A DNA stretch of 64,000 nt from CAIVAT01 sp049317265. Lineage in GTDB: Bacteria > Bacteroidota > Bacteroidia > Bacteroidales > FEN-979. Under the pieces are notes generated by a model. That model was not told the origin of the DNA. It did not search any database and saw only the letters and a program-made list of their open reading frames with translations. The translations under genes were made by a program, and so were the position numbers. The first letter of the stretch is position 1; the number at the start of each line of letters is the position of its first letter. The DNA lies in assembly GCA_049317265.1 (NCBI GenBank), contig JBMOIP010000005.1, forward strand, positions 1 through 64,000, read 5' to 3'. Shown here piece after piece: positions 24,130 to 32,774 of the stretch.

Positions 24130-26490
24130 ATGCGACCACTATTTGTAAGAGAAACACGTAAAAATATTTTCTCTGCCCGTACTATGCTCCTGGCACTTTG
24201 TCTCTTTATCTTGCTTCCCCGGCTCACTGCCCAGGATAAAACAGTCACGTTTTATGCTGATCCCGCGGGCACACCTTCCGACCTGCCAGTTGCCATAAAG
24301 CATTTGACAGCGCATGTCAAATTTCAACCGGTTAAAAATCTTGTCGAGGGAACAGCCGAATACACTTTCAGCCCTAACAGGTATCCGGTTGATTCCATCG
24401 TGTTTCATGCCCCTGATTTCAATGTAACATCGGTGAAAATCAACGATCTGAAGGTTAAGTATGAGCAGCAGGGAAGCAACCTGGTAATACATCCTGGCAT
24501 TGGCAAGCTGGATGCAGGCTCTACAATAGCGATCATCTACACTGCCACTCCGCTGTCAGGGCCAATCTATTTCATTGGCTGGCAACCCGAGGAGGCGGGC
24601 AAGCGTAAGCAAATTTGGGCACACCGGCCGCACGGCTGGCTCCCCTTTATGGAGGGCCGGATTACGGTGGACATGTACATCACGTTCGACAGCAGCTACA
24701 AAGTGTTTTCAAATGGTGAGCGGCTGGAAATCAGGAGCAATCCAGGCGGCACCAAAACCTGGCACTATGCCATGAAGAAGGATCATCCGTTCTTCTCTAC
24801 GTCGCTGGTGATAGGCGATTACAACTTTAAACAAGCAAAAACATCAGGCGGGGTGCCCCTCGAATTCTGGTATTATTCGGATATGCCCGATCGAGTTGGA
24901 ACGACCTATATGTACACCGAAAAGATGTTTGACTTCCTTGAAAAGGAGCTGGGAGCAGGTTATCCTTACCCTGTATACCGGGAAGCGCCAGTGATCGACT
25001 ACATGTATGGTGCAATGGAAACCACTACAAGCACTGTGTTCGGCGACTATCTGCAGATCACTCCCAGGGCCTGGTGGCAGCGCAATTATGTGAATGTAAA
25101 TGCTCATGAACTGGCCCATCAGTGGTTTGGAAATTGTGTTGCTCATTTTGTGAACCGCGATGTATGGCTTACCGAGAGTTTTGCAACCTATTATGCAAAG
25201 GTGTTTGAAAAGAGCATCTATGGGGAGGATTACTTTCAGAATATCAGGAATGATGAAATCCGCCTCGTATTTGAAGCGGCAAAAAAGAACGACTACCCGG
25301 TTGGCGGAAGCCAGGGCGGAGTTCAGCGGGTATACCAGAAAGGTTCACTGGTGCTTGAAATGCTTGAATATGTGATGGGCGAAAGCGGGTTTCATGATGC
25401 CATTCACAAATACTTTGAAAAATATGCTTTCGGTTATGCCGAAACAAACGACTTTATTCGCTGTGTTTATGAATCTACCGGCAAACCTTACAACTGGTTC
25501 TTTGATGAATGGGTGTTACGTGGAGGGGAACCGGAGTACCTGGTTAAGGACTCAACCATCAATGATTCAGCTGGTAACAGGTATACGCTGTTTAAAGTTT
25601 CCCAGGTCCAGAAAGTGAGCGAACTTAGCGGCTTATTTAAAATGCCCTTTGAATTTGAGGTGCATTATATGGATGGTACCAGCGACCTGAGGAAAACATG
25701 GATTGAAAACCAGTATACAGAGGTGTTTGTGTTAAATCAACAGAAGAAGGAGATCGATTTTTTATTGTTCGATCCAAACCGGAAAGTCCTGAAGAAATCA
25801 ACGTTTGTTCAACCTTATGAAAGACTTGTTGCACAGGCCACAAAAGCCCCGAACATGATTGACCGGTATGATGCATGGGTAGCCTTGAAGCCGGAACCGG
25901 TTACAAGAAAAGAGGGGCTGCTTATCTCCGCATTCCACAACGAGTCCTTCTGGCTGATCAGATCAGAGATCCTTCAGCAACTTGCCGGTGCAAATACACC
26001 GGAATCGGTCGAAGTTTTCAGGCAGGCGCTTCGCGACAAAGATGCCAATGTGCGGAGAGCGGCCCTGCTGGCGGTTGACCCGGTGCCCGATCTTCTCAGG
26101 ACCAGTGTTGAGGAGCTGCTTTATGACTCCAGCTATCTCAATGTTGAATATGCGTTGGAGGCTCTTTGTGTCTCATTTCCCAGGAACACCGACTTCTACC
26201 TGGATCAAACCCGTGATATGGAGGGATGGCGTGGAAAGAATATCCGGATGATGTGGCTCGCAGTGGCCCTGAGTAATGGCAAAATGGAATATCTGCCCGA
26301 ACTGATCAGCTACTGTGGCCCGAAATATGAATTCGAAACCCGGATGAACGCCTTCAGCCTTCTGAAAAAGCTGAAATATTCTAACGCCGAAACAAAATCA
26401 TATGGTGAAATTGCCAGTAAACATTGGAATAACAAATTGAGTGGGGTGGCGAAGGAGTATGTGAAGTTTTGTGAACAGGGGAATAAGTAA
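24130..26490 (+). CDS. M1 family aminopeptidase with C-terminal HEAT-like region
   Basis: The 786-aa secreted zinc peptidase has the M1 fold: N-terminal beta domain, then a thermolysin-like domain with HELAHQW (His326, Glu327, His330) and the third ligand Glu349, the exact HExxH-18-E spacing. The exopeptidase motif is YGAMETTT, where most M1 enzymes have GAMEN: Thr replaces the Asn. The C-terminal third is helical with HEAT-like repeats (RQALRDKDANVRRAALLAVD). The signal peptide MLLALCLFILLPRLTAQ starts at an internal ATG (24184); the upstream ATG used here adds 18 basic residues, and either could be right. A period-8 repeat starts at its stop codon. Confidence 0.9.
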   Translation: MRPLFVRETRKNIFSARTMLLALCLFILLPRLTAQDKTVTFYADPAGTPSDLPVAIKHLTAHVKFQPVKNLVEGTAEYTFSPNRYPVDSIVFHAPDFNVTSVKINDLKVKYEQQGSNLVIHPGIGKLDAGSTIAIIYTATPLSGPIYFIGWQPEEAGKRKQIWAHRPHGWLPFMEGRITVDMYITFDSSYKVFSNGERLEIRSNPGGTKTWHYAMKKDHPFFSTSLVIGDYNFKQAKTSGGVPLEFWYYSDMPDRVGTTYMYTEKMFDFLEKELGAGYPYPVYREAPVIDYMYGAMETTTSTVFGDYLQITPRAWWQRNYVNVNAHELAHQWFGNCVAHFVNRDVWLTESFATYYAKVFEKSIYGEDYFQNIRNDEIRLVFEAAKKNDYPVGGSQGGVQRVYQKGSLVLEMLEYVMGESGFHDAIHKYFEKYAFGYAETNDFIRCVYESTGKPYNWFFDEWVLRGGEPEYLVKDSTINDSAGNRYTLFKVSQVQKVSELSGLFKMPFEFEVHYMDGTSDLRKTWIENQYTEVFVLNQQKKEIDFLLFDPNRKVLKKSTFVQPYERLVAQATKAPNMIDRYDAWVALKPEPVTRKEGLLISAFHNESFWLIRSEILQQLAGANTPESVEVFRQALRDKDANVRRAALLAVDPVPDLLRTSVEELLYDSSYLNVEYALEALCVSFPRNTDFYLDQTRDMEGWRGKNIRMMWLAVALSNGKMEYLPELISYCGPKYEFETRMNAFSLLKKLKYSNAETKSYGEIASKHWNNKLSGVAKEYVKFCEQGNK

Positions 26491-26526
26491 ACGGGTAAGC
26501 GGGTAAACTGGTAAACGGGTAAACAG
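26487..26526. repeat. period-8 tandem repeat, 5 units
   Basis: Five octamers, GTAAACGG, GTAAGCGG, GTAAACTG, GTAAACGG, GTAAACAG, lie between the M1 peptidase and MFS genes. The first unit contains the TAA stop of the peptidase. Same word as at 16021. Confidence 0.85.
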
Positions 26527-26551
26527 GTTATGATTTCTAAATATTAGTTGA

Positions 26552-27790
26552 ATGGCGAATAGTAAAAAGATTCTCACACGCACAGTACTGCTTGTCTCTT
26601 TTGTGAGCCTGTTTACCGATGTTGCCAGTGAGATGCTCTATCCCATCATGCCGGTTTATCTGAAATCCATCGGATTTTCCATCCTGCTGATCGGGATTCT
26701 CGAAGGAGTTGCCGAAGCAACGGCGGGGTTGAGCAAGGGTTATTTTGGCCATCTTTCTGATACCAGGCAACAGCGGGCACCTTTTGTCCGGGCAGGCTAT
26801 ATGCTGAGCGCCATCTCCAAACCCCTTATGGCTGTGCTGACATTTCCGGTTTGGATTTTTTTCGTGCGCACCCTCGACAGGTTTGGAAAGGGGATCCGCA
26901 CCAGTGCCCGGGATGCAATGCTTAGCGACGAGACAACCCCTGAGCACAAGGGAAAAGTTTTCGGGTTTCACCGTTCCATGGATACCGTTGGCGCCGCCAT
27001 CGGCCCGATCCTGGCATTGATCTATCTATGGTTCTATCCCGGCCAATATAAATGGATGTTCATCATCGCCTTCTTTCCCGGTCTCATTGCCATAGCGCTC
27101 ACATTTCTCCTGAAAGACAAACCCCGGCAAACTTCCCGGGATGCTGCTCCGTCACCTTCCGGCTCACCAGTTAGCCAGTTCACCAGTTCACCAAAATCCA
27201 TCGGCTTCTTCTCCTACCTCAAATACTGGAGAATTGCGTCTCCGGGGTTTCGTCTCCTGGTAGCCGGATTACTGGCCTTTACCCTTTTCAACAGCTCCGA
27301 TGCATTTCTCCTCCTTGCCTTGAAGGAACGAAATATGCCGGATACCACCATGATCGGGGTTTATATCTTCTACAACCTGGTCTATGCCCTGTTTTCTTAT
27401 CCCATAGGAGCCCTTGCCGACCGCATTGGTCTGAGAACCATGATGATCATTGGCTTGCTTCTCTTTGCGGTGGTTTACATCTTTATGGGCTTTACCTCAA
27501 CACTCACCATGTTCGGCTTCCTTTTCTTTCTCTATGGAATCTATGCAGCTTGCACGGAGGGGATATCGAAAGCCCTCATTTCCAACATGGCAGAAAAGAA
27601 AGATACGGCCACAGCCCTGGGATTCTATAATAGCCTGGCCAGCATATTTACACTGCTAGCCAGCTCTCTGGCAGGGGTATTATGGTACTCAATCGGCCCG
27701 GCAGCGATGTTTATGATCTCCGGTATCGGGGTTTTTGCAGTGGCCTGTTACCTGCTGGTTTTTTTCAGGACCGGCAAACTGGCAGGGTAA
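26552..27790 (+). CDS. MFS transporter
   Basis: The 412-aa protein has 12 predicted helices and the MFS motif between helices 2 and 3 (GHLSDTRQQRAPFVRAGY), then RTLDRFGKGIRTSARDAML, typical of a Bacteroidota/Deltaproteobacteria MFS group of unknown substrate. The central cytoplasmic loop after helix 6 (about residues 190-215) contains low-complexity sequence, SPSGSPVSQFTSSPK, encoded by an in-frame 8-bp repeat tract (27163-27194) of the kind otherwise found between genes. The second half resumes normally (LADRIGLRTMMIIGL). The stop is 4 bp from the stop of the convergent glycosyltransferase gene. Confidence 0.88.
   Translation: MANSKKILTRTVLLVSFVSLFTDVASEMLYPIMPVYLKSIGFSILLIGILEGVAEATAGLSKGYFGHLSDTRQQRAPFVRAGYMLSAISKPLMAVLTFPVWIFFVRTLDRFGKGIRTSARDAMLSDETTPEHKGKVFGFHRSMDTVGAAIGPILALIYLWFYPGQYKWMFIIAFFPGLIAIALTFLLKDKPRQTSRDAAPSPSGSPVSQFTSSPKSIGFFSYLKYWRIASPGFRLLVAGLLAFTLFNSSDAFLLLALKERNMPDTTMIGVYIFYNLVYALFSYPIGALADRIGLRTMMIIGLLLFAVVYIFMGFTSTLTMFGFLFFLYGIYAACTEGISKALISNMAEKKDTATALGFYNSLASIFTLLASSLAGVLWYSIGPAAMFMISGIGVFAVACYLLVFFRTGKLAG
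27163..27194. repeat. in-frame period-8 repeat inside MFS gene
   Basis: Octamers CCAGTTAG, CCAGTTCA, CCAGTTCA and a partial fourth lie in the coding sequence for the central MFS loop. The style and period match the intergenic tracts at 3957, 5132, 16021 and 26487. The reading frame is kept because the loop insertion as a whole is a multiple of three. Confidence 0.8.
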
Positions 27791-27794
27791 CCGT

Positions 27795-28733
27795 TTATTT
27801 TTTTTCCGGTCCCTTTTTAATAATATACCCTGGACGGTCCTTCACCTCTTCATAAATGCGCCAGATATACTCAGCAATGATCCCCAGCGAAAACAGGTTA
27901 AGACCCGAGAAAAAAGAAAGTATGATTACCGTGGATGTCCAGCCCGGCAATCGTTCGCCCCAGAAATGAGGGTTGCCGAAAATGGCAAGGTATCCGTAGA
28001 AAACGATTAACCCGAATGCTACGATCGCAAAAATAAGCCCCAAACGGGTAATCATTTTGATGGGCCATGTGGAACAGGAGAAAAAGGTGTCTTTGAACAA
28101 CCGGATCTTCTTTTTCAGGGTCCATCGCGACTTGGTATTGATGCTTTTTGGTCGCTCAAACGGGTAATAGAAGGGTGAAAATCCAAGCCTCAGAATCTCC
28201 GTCATCAGCGAGGTATTGATGGGATGGATCCGCGTGTTGATGATGTCGATGATTTCCCGGTCAATAAAGATGGAATCCGCCCCGCCTGGAGGAAACTTGA
28301 CGTCTGAAAGGGCATTGATGATGCTGTAGTATGAATTGGCAAAGAGGTTATTGAAAAAACCGTCGTTCCGTTTCTCCCTGAAAGGAATAATCACCTTTTG
28401 CCCCTCCTGCCATAGTTTGTAGAGGTCGATGATGATCTCATATGGCTGTTGTTCGTCATCGGGAACCCCCATGGCACAATCGCCGGTACAAACAGACAAT
28501 CCTGCAAAGGTGCCGTAATGCGAGGTGTAATTCTTGCTGAGCTGGTAAGCCTTCACATTCGGATGCTCATCAGCGAGTTTCAGGGCCAGTTCAAAGGAGT
28601 TATCCGTGGATCCGTCATCAATTACGATAAACTCAAAAGGAATTGAATGTTGGGTCAGTAAGGCAGAAATTTTCCTGTAAACAGCTGAAATCCTGTCACC
28701 GCTGAAATAGGAGAGACATATAATGCTTAACAT
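27795..28733 (-). CDS. family 2 glycosyltransferase with C-terminal membrane anchor (GtrB/DPM type)
   Basis: The 312-aa protein has a GT-A domain with VIDDGSTDNS near the N-terminus and GVPDDEQQP (the metal-binding DDE form of DxD), followed by two transmembrane helices in the last 100 residues (IFAIVAFGLIVFYGYLAIF and WTSTVIILSFFSGLNLFSLGI). This is the polyprenyl-phosphate glycosyltransferase architecture: it puts a sugar on undecaprenyl phosphate at the inner face of the membrane. The gene overlaps the GtrA-like gene upstream by 7 bp, and the pair resembles GtrA/GtrB of O-antigen modification. It is the last gene of the amino-sugar operon, so its donor could be the operon's product. Confidence 0.9.
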   Translation of the reverse strand: MLSIICLSYFSGDRISAVYRKISALLTQHSIPFEFIVIDDGSTDNSFELALKLADEHPNVKAYQLSKNYTSHYGTFAGLSVCTGDCAMGVPDDEQQPYEIIIDLYKLWQEGQKVIIPFREKRNDGFFNNLFANSYYSIINALSDVKFPPGGADSIFIDREIIDIINTRIHPINTSLMTEILRLGFSPFYYPFERPKSINTKSRWTLKKKIRLFKDTFFSCSTWPIKMITRLGLIFAIVAFGLIVFYGYLAIFGNPHFWGERLPGWTSTVIILSFFSGLNLFSLGIIAEYIWRIYEEVKDRPGYIIKKGPEKK

Positions 28734-29128
28734 GGTTTCTCGGGTTTTAGAAAAAAATAGGATAAAGTAAAATTGGATACCAGGGTAAATGGAATAACCA
28801 GGTAAGGCAGTATCCAGTTCTCAAATGGCAGGATCATCCTGAAGATCCACAGCATGATAGTTCCAACAACCATGCCCGTACCGTAAACTAAGAAATAGAT
28901 GACCAGGTTGCGGAAACCGGAACCTGTTTTGAAAATCAACTTTGAATTCAAAAAAAATGAGAGGATGATGGTTGCGCCATATACCAGTATATAGGTGATT
29001 AACAGGGGAGTAGCCAGTATTTTAAGCAAAATATAGCTGATCGCAAACGAAAGCAGCGTCACAACAAGCCCGACGATACTGAACCCGGCGAATTTTTTGA
29101 TTATCGTGTGTTTCAGGTTAATAGGCAT
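28727..29128 (-). CDS. GtrA-like membrane protein
   Basis: The 133-aa protein has four transmembrane helices in the GtrA pattern (FAGFSIVGLVVTLLSFAISY, NSKLIFKTG then a C-terminal pair). GtrA proteins are thought to flip undecaprenyl-phosphate-linked sugars to the periplasm. It overlaps the aminotransferase upstream by 11 bp and the GT2 gene downstream by 7 bp. Together with the GT2 it forms the export end of the operon. Confidence 0.88.
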   Translation of the reverse strand: MPINLKHTIIKKFAGFSIVGLVVTLLSFAISYILLKILATPLLITYILVYGATIILSFFLNSKLIFKTGSGFRNLVIYFLVYGTGMVVGTIMLWIFRMILPFENWILPYLVIPFTLVSNFTLSYFFLKPEKPC

Positions 29129-30233
29129 TGATCAGGTCGGTTATTTGATGAACGTCCTCTGCAGTCAGAACAGGCGATATGGGCAGAGAGAGCACCTCCA
29201 TGTGGATCTTTTCTGTGATTGGCAGCGACATGGAATTCATATCGCGGTAGGCCGCCTGTTTATGTGGTGGAATGGGATAGTGAATGAGGGTCTGCACGCC
29301 ATGGTCGGTAAGGTACCGTTGAAGTCCATCCCTGTCAGCAGTGCGGATGACAAACAGATGCCATACATGGGAAACGGAGCTGTGCACCATCCCTTCCATT
29401 CCGGAAACAGGTAAAATGATCTTTTCGTTTTTTATCTGATCACAATATAGCTGTGCCAGGTTGCGACGGTGCTGGTTATCAGCATCAAGGTAGTTGAGTT
29501 TCACCCTTAACACGGCTGCGTGAATTTCATCAAGCCTGGAGTTAAGTCCTTGAAAATCATTAATGTACTTTTGTTTTGACCCATAGTTGCCCAGCGCCCT
29601 GATCACATTTGCCAGCTCCTGGTCATCAGTGGTCACTGCACCGGCATCCCCAAGGGCTCCGAGGTTTTTTCCCGGGTAAAAACTGTGGCCGGCTGCATCA
29701 CCTATCGAACCGGTTCGCTTTTCTTCATAAAAACAACCCTGCGACTGGGCATTGTCTTCAATCAATTTCAGGTTATACTTTTCAACAATTCGCTGAATTT
29801 CAGGTGTAATTGCATTGCGGCCATAGAGGTGAACCACCATGATCCCTTTCGTTCGTGCCGTAATCTTCTGCGCAATAAGTGCGGGGTCAATATTGTAGGT
29901 GTTGATGTCTGGTTCGACCAGTACCGGGATAAGGCGGTTGTCGGTGATGGCAAGAATCGAGGCAATGTAGGTGTTTCCCGGTACGATGATTTCGTCGCCC
30001 TCTCTCATGACACCCAGTTCAATGTAAGCTTTGAAAACCAGGCGCAGGGCATCAAGGCCGTTGGCAACACCGATGCAATGACTGTTACCTGTAAACCGGG
30101 CATATTCCGATTCAAATGCCTTTACCTCCTCGCCAAGCAAGTACCAGCCTGACTGCAGCACTCTGTTCATAGCCTCTGAGATTTCAGGCTCGTAAGATCT
30201 GTTGATGGCTTGTATGTCGAGAAATTTTATCAT
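29118..30233 (-). CDS. DegT/DnrJ/EryC1/StrS (FdtB/QdtB-type) sugar aminotransferase
   Basis: The 371-aa PLP enzyme of the sugar aminotransferase family has the PLP lysine at Lys189 (HSFYPGKNLGALGDAGA), an upstream EDNAQSQG (Asp160 for the pyridine nitrogen), and the N-terminal FLDIQAINRSYEPEI typical of enzymes that aminate dTDP-3-keto-6-deoxyhexoses. Together with the two FdtA/QdtA-type ketoisomerases in the same operon, a product such as dTDP-3-amino-3,6-dideoxyhexose is expected. Position of amination rests on the ketoisomerases rather than on this sequence alone. Overlaps gtrA by 11 bp. Confidence 0.9.
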   Translation of the reverse strand: MIKFLDIQAINRSYEPEISEAMNRVLQSGWYLLGEEVKAFESEYARFTGNSHCIGVANGLDALRLVFKAYIELGVMREGDEIIVPGNTYIASILAITDNRLIPVLVEPDINTYNIDPALIAQKITARTKGIMVVHLYGRNAITPEIQRIVEKYNLKLIEDNAQSQGCFYEEKRTGSIGDAAGHSFYPGKNLGALGDAGAVTTDDQELANVIRALGNYGSKQKYINDFQGLNSRLDEIHAAVLRVKLNYLDADNQHRRNLAQLYCDQIKNEKIILPVSGMEGMVHSSVSHVWHLFVIRTADRDGLQRYLTDHGVQTLIHYPIPPHKQAAYRDMNSMSLPITEKIHMEVLSLPISPVLTAEDVHQITDLINAY

Positions 30234-30294
30234 GTCTTTAGATTTTTAATGATAACAGTAGCACAGGAATCGTAATTCCCTGGTTGAATTCACT

Positions 30295-30954
30295 TTAACC
30301 TGGTTCACAGATCCCGGTAGGTGTTCCCGTTAAAGCTGGAAGAATCTCCTGAAAATCAAATGGATCACCATGCCCCGGATACACCCTGGTGTTTTTACCA
30401 CGATAGGCTGATACTACTTGCTCAATACTTTGTTGAAATTTAGTTGCACTGCTTCCGGGTAATTTTGTATTTGTTTTCACTCCCTTGATGATGAAGTCGC
30501 CTGTAAAGAGGCTGTTGTCAATGTCGACACTTATGCAACCTCCTGTGTGTCCGGGTGTTGAGATGAATTTTACAATCAGGTTATTCCACGTCAGTGAATA
30601 ATCAATCTCCTCTACAACAAGGTCGGCCGGAACAGTAGCAAATCCTTCCTGGTCATAAAACACTGATAGGTTTCCTTTACTTTTTATGATCTTGCCAGAA
30701 CAGTACCGTGAACATACCAGTTTTGGATTATAAGCCTCTTTCAGTTTGTCTACTCCCCAGATATGGTCAAAATGTTCATGGGTTAACACGATGAATTCCG
30801 GGTAGAGGTTGTTCAAAGTGAGATACCTGAACAACTCATCTCCATCCTTTGCGCCCGGATCGATAATGATACAACCCTGTGACCCCTCCTTTGAGATGAC
30901 ATAGCAGTTCGAATCAACCGGCTGGTTTTTTATCTGGGCAATGTGAATGTTCAT
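30295..30954 (-). CDS. metallo-beta-lactamase-fold hydrolase
   Basis: The 219-aa protein has the MBL metal motif THEHFDH at 58-64, then TPGHTGGC and the late Asp in FTGDFI and His in YPGHGDP, so all metal ligands of a glyoxalase II-like hydrolase are present. Family members cleave thioesters, among other bonds. In this operon, between the acyltransferase and aminotransferase genes, an acyl-ACP or acyl-CoA thioester editing role is conceivable, but this is inference. The gap to the next gene downstream is 61 bp, the largest within the operon. No signal peptide. Confidence 0.85.
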   Translation of the reverse strand: MNIHIAQIKNQPVDSNCYVISKEGSQGCIIIDPGAKDGDELFRYLTLNNLYPEFIVLTHEHFDHIWGVDKLKEAYNPKLVCSRYCSGKIIKSKGNLSVFYDQEGFATVPADLVVEEIDYSLTWNNLIVKFISTPGHTGGCISVDIDNSLFTGDFIIKGVKTNTKLPGSSATKFQQSIEQVVSAYRGKNTRVYPGHGDPFDFQEILPALTGTPTGICEPG

Positions 30955-30966
30955 GTATGGTTCCGG

Positions 30967-31812
30967 TTATAAGGCAACCATGTTTGTTACCTCAAACACA
31001 GTTGTCTTAGACTTTTCGTCAAATGGTTCACTTATGTAGAAACTTGGCGACATTTTCAGCAAATCCACATAACAGCCGTAGGCAGGTTGTTCGTCAACGA
31101 TGGTGATCATACCGTCGCCGACCCGCTTTCTTTTGGCAATTCCCTTTTCCAAAAGTATATTCTCATAAATATACGATCCGGGACCGGGCTTTACGTTGCC
31201 ATAGCGCACAAAAAGCTCGTAACTGTCTTCAAAGCAATTTGTTCCATTTGTAATCTCCCCGGTAAACACTCTATTATAGCGGTACGGGACTCCCTCTCTC
31301 TCTTCGATATAGTGCATGAAGGTGAAACAATCACCTATTTTTGGCCCCAGGAAGAGGAATTTCACCTTTAACCTGGTGTTGTGCAGCAGGTCAAAAGTAG
31401 AGTTTTTACCAACTGAACATTTTCCGATATCGGTAACAAATTCAGTGTGCTTGCCGATGAGAGCGTTTGACATGAGCGGGTCGACCGAACGAATGGCATT
31501 TGGTTGCTGTCTTGCATAGTCATTCAGCAGTCCCATCGGGGTTTTCGATGACTGGACATTATATCCGGTACCATTGCAAAAACTGAATGTATAAGTGGGG
31601 AAGATGACGGTTGCAACGCCAAGTTCATTCAGGGTCTCCAGGAGGGAGTCGAGGAGTTCCCTTTTCTGAAGTCCGGCAGGAACGCCAAAGTTTAATGCTG
31701 TATGGATGTATAAAACATCTGCCTTATCAGCATCGATGGAGCGAAGTGCGCTGAGAAAATCAAGACTGGTGACCCCGCCGCTTTTGCTGTTAAATAATAT
31801 TTTTTCCTTCAT
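30967..31812 (-). CDS. AAC(3)-family N-acyltransferase
   Basis: The 281-aa protein has the AAC(3)-type fold pattern: LYIHTALNFG near residues 35-45, VIFPTYTFSFCNG at about 94-106, then SNALIGKH and the MHYIEEREGVPYRY segment. AAC(3) enzymes transfer acetyl from acetyl-CoA to an amino group, and in sugar clusters relatives acylate amino sugars. There is no reason to call it an antibiotic-resistance gene here. It follows the SDR gene by 9 bp, and the operon context suggests acylation of the amino sugar or a related step. Two GNATs in the operon compete for the same role. Confidence 0.8.
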   Translation of the reverse strand: MKEKILFNSKSGGVTSLDFLSALRSIDADKADVLYIHTALNFGVPAGLQKRELLDSLLETLNELGVATVIFPTYTFSFCNGTGYNVQSSKTPMGLLNDYARQQPNAIRSVDPLMSNALIGKHTEFVTDIGKCSVGKNSTFDLLHNTRLKVKFLFLGPKIGDCFTFMHYIEEREGVPYRYNRVFTGEITNGTNCFEDSYELFVRYGNVKPGPGSYIYENILLEKGIAKRKRVGDGMITIVDEQPAYGCYVDLLKMSPSFYISEPFDEKSKTTVFEVTNMVAL

Positions 31813-31821
31813 TGGTTTATT

Positions 31822-32568
31822 CTAATGACAGGTAGCACCCCCGTCAACCGTAAAGTGTTGGCCGGTAATCCATTTTGAATCATCCGATATCAGGAAGGCA
31901 ACCATTGCTGCAATATCATCACATTCACCTTCACCCAGAAGGTACTTCTCCCTGAAACCTCTCATATGCTCCTCCGAATCAAACATCCCGGCAGTCATGG
32001 AAGTTCTCAGTCCGCCAGGCAGCACCGAATTGACCCTCACGGCCGGCGCCAGTTCAACAGCCATCGAATTTACAAAAGAGTCGACGGCGCCTTTGCTGGC
32101 TGCATACATCGAATTGCCTTTTGATCCCAATTTGCTGAAAAGTGCGGATATCAGCACAATACCAGCAAGTTCCTGCTTGTTGACCTTCAGTAAAAGCGTT
32201 TTGATGATCTCTGCTGCGCTGAAAAAGTTGACATCAAAGATCTCCCTTGCATAATCGAGTCTGAAATTTTTCAGGGGAAGAATTTTCAAGGTCCCTGCAC
32301 AATGAACAAACCCGGAAATAACGAGTTCATTGTCTGTGATTATTCTTTTCAGACTCTCCTGGATTCCGTCAACAACCTTAAAATCATAGCACCAGGGAAT
32401 AATCTTATGGCTGGTTTCAACCTGGTTGATGATGCTGGCAAGTTTTGCCTCGTCACGCCCATGGAGGATGAGGTTGTTTGAAACCGCTAACCTTTTAACG
32501 ATCGCAAAACCGATGTCCGAGGTAGCAGCGGAGATTAATAAGTAACTATTTCCTGTTTTTGATGACAT
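31822..32568 (-). CDS. short-chain dehydrogenase/reductase (FabG-like)
   Basis: The 248-aa SDR has a Rossmann N-terminus with SAATSDIGFAIV (an altered TGxxxGIG loop), the catalytic Ser in LISALFSKLGSK, Tyr and Lys in YAASKGAVD, and a C-terminal GQHFTVDGGATC close. Classical SDRs of this shape include 3-ketoacyl-ACP reductases. Its start at 32568 overlaps the acyl carrier protein gene by 23 bp, and a ketoacyl synthase III gene lies just beyond that, so reduction of a carrier-bound 3-ketoacyl group is the most natural role. A sugar-nucleotide reductase role is also possible. Confidence 0.85.
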   Translation of the reverse strand: MSSKTGNSYLLISAATSDIGFAIVKRLAVSNNLILHGRDEAKLASIINQVETSHKIIPWCYDFKVVDGIQESLKRIITDNELVISGFVHCAGTLKILPLKNFRLDYAREIFDVNFFSAAEIIKTLLLKVNKQELAGIVLISALFSKLGSKGNSMYAASKGAVDSFVNSMAVELAPAVRVNSVLPGGLRTSMTAGMFDSEEHMRGFREKYLLGEGECDDIAAMVAFLISDDSKWITGQHFTVDGGATCH

Positions 32569-32764
32569 GGTCGCAAAAGTCCTGGATTGTGGCAAATGTT
32601 AAAAGGTCGGCATTGCTCATTGCCATATTGTAATCCGAATCGAGCATGGCCAGAATTGACAAACTCGACAGCGAATCCCACTCATCCAGGTCAGTGAATT
32701 TAAGCGTTGCATCCAGCTGGTCAAGTTCAAATATTACACTCAGTTTTTCCTTTAAAGCCTCCAT
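32546..32764 (-). CDS. acyl carrier protein (second copy of the operon)
   Basis: The 72-aa protein has helices and loop like an acyl carrier protein; the phosphopantetheine serine is the one in DEWDSLSSLSIL (DSL motif), at about residue 28. Sequence before MEALKEKL in the same frame overlaps the KASIII gene and is not ACP-like, so the start is set at 32764. The gene is between KASIII (10 bp upstream) and the SDR gene (23-bp overlap). It differs strongly from the other ACP of the operon at 33836, so the two are probably not interchangeable. Confidence 0.85.
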   Translation of the reverse strand: MEALKEKLSVIFELDQLDATLKFTDLDEWDSLSSLSILAMLDSDYNMAMSNADLLTFATIQDFCDHVIKNRK

Positions 32765-32774
32765 GGTAATTGTT

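Noticed and set aside
26537..26971. 144-codon antisense frame within the MFS gene
   Set aside because: It is a shadow of the transporter, with composition (Cys, Pro, His rich) unlike a real protein, and no start signals.
30967..31812. Aminoglycoside resistance gene
   Set aside because: The AAC(3) fold is present, but the biosynthetic operon context and absence of any mobile or resistance genes make this unlikely.
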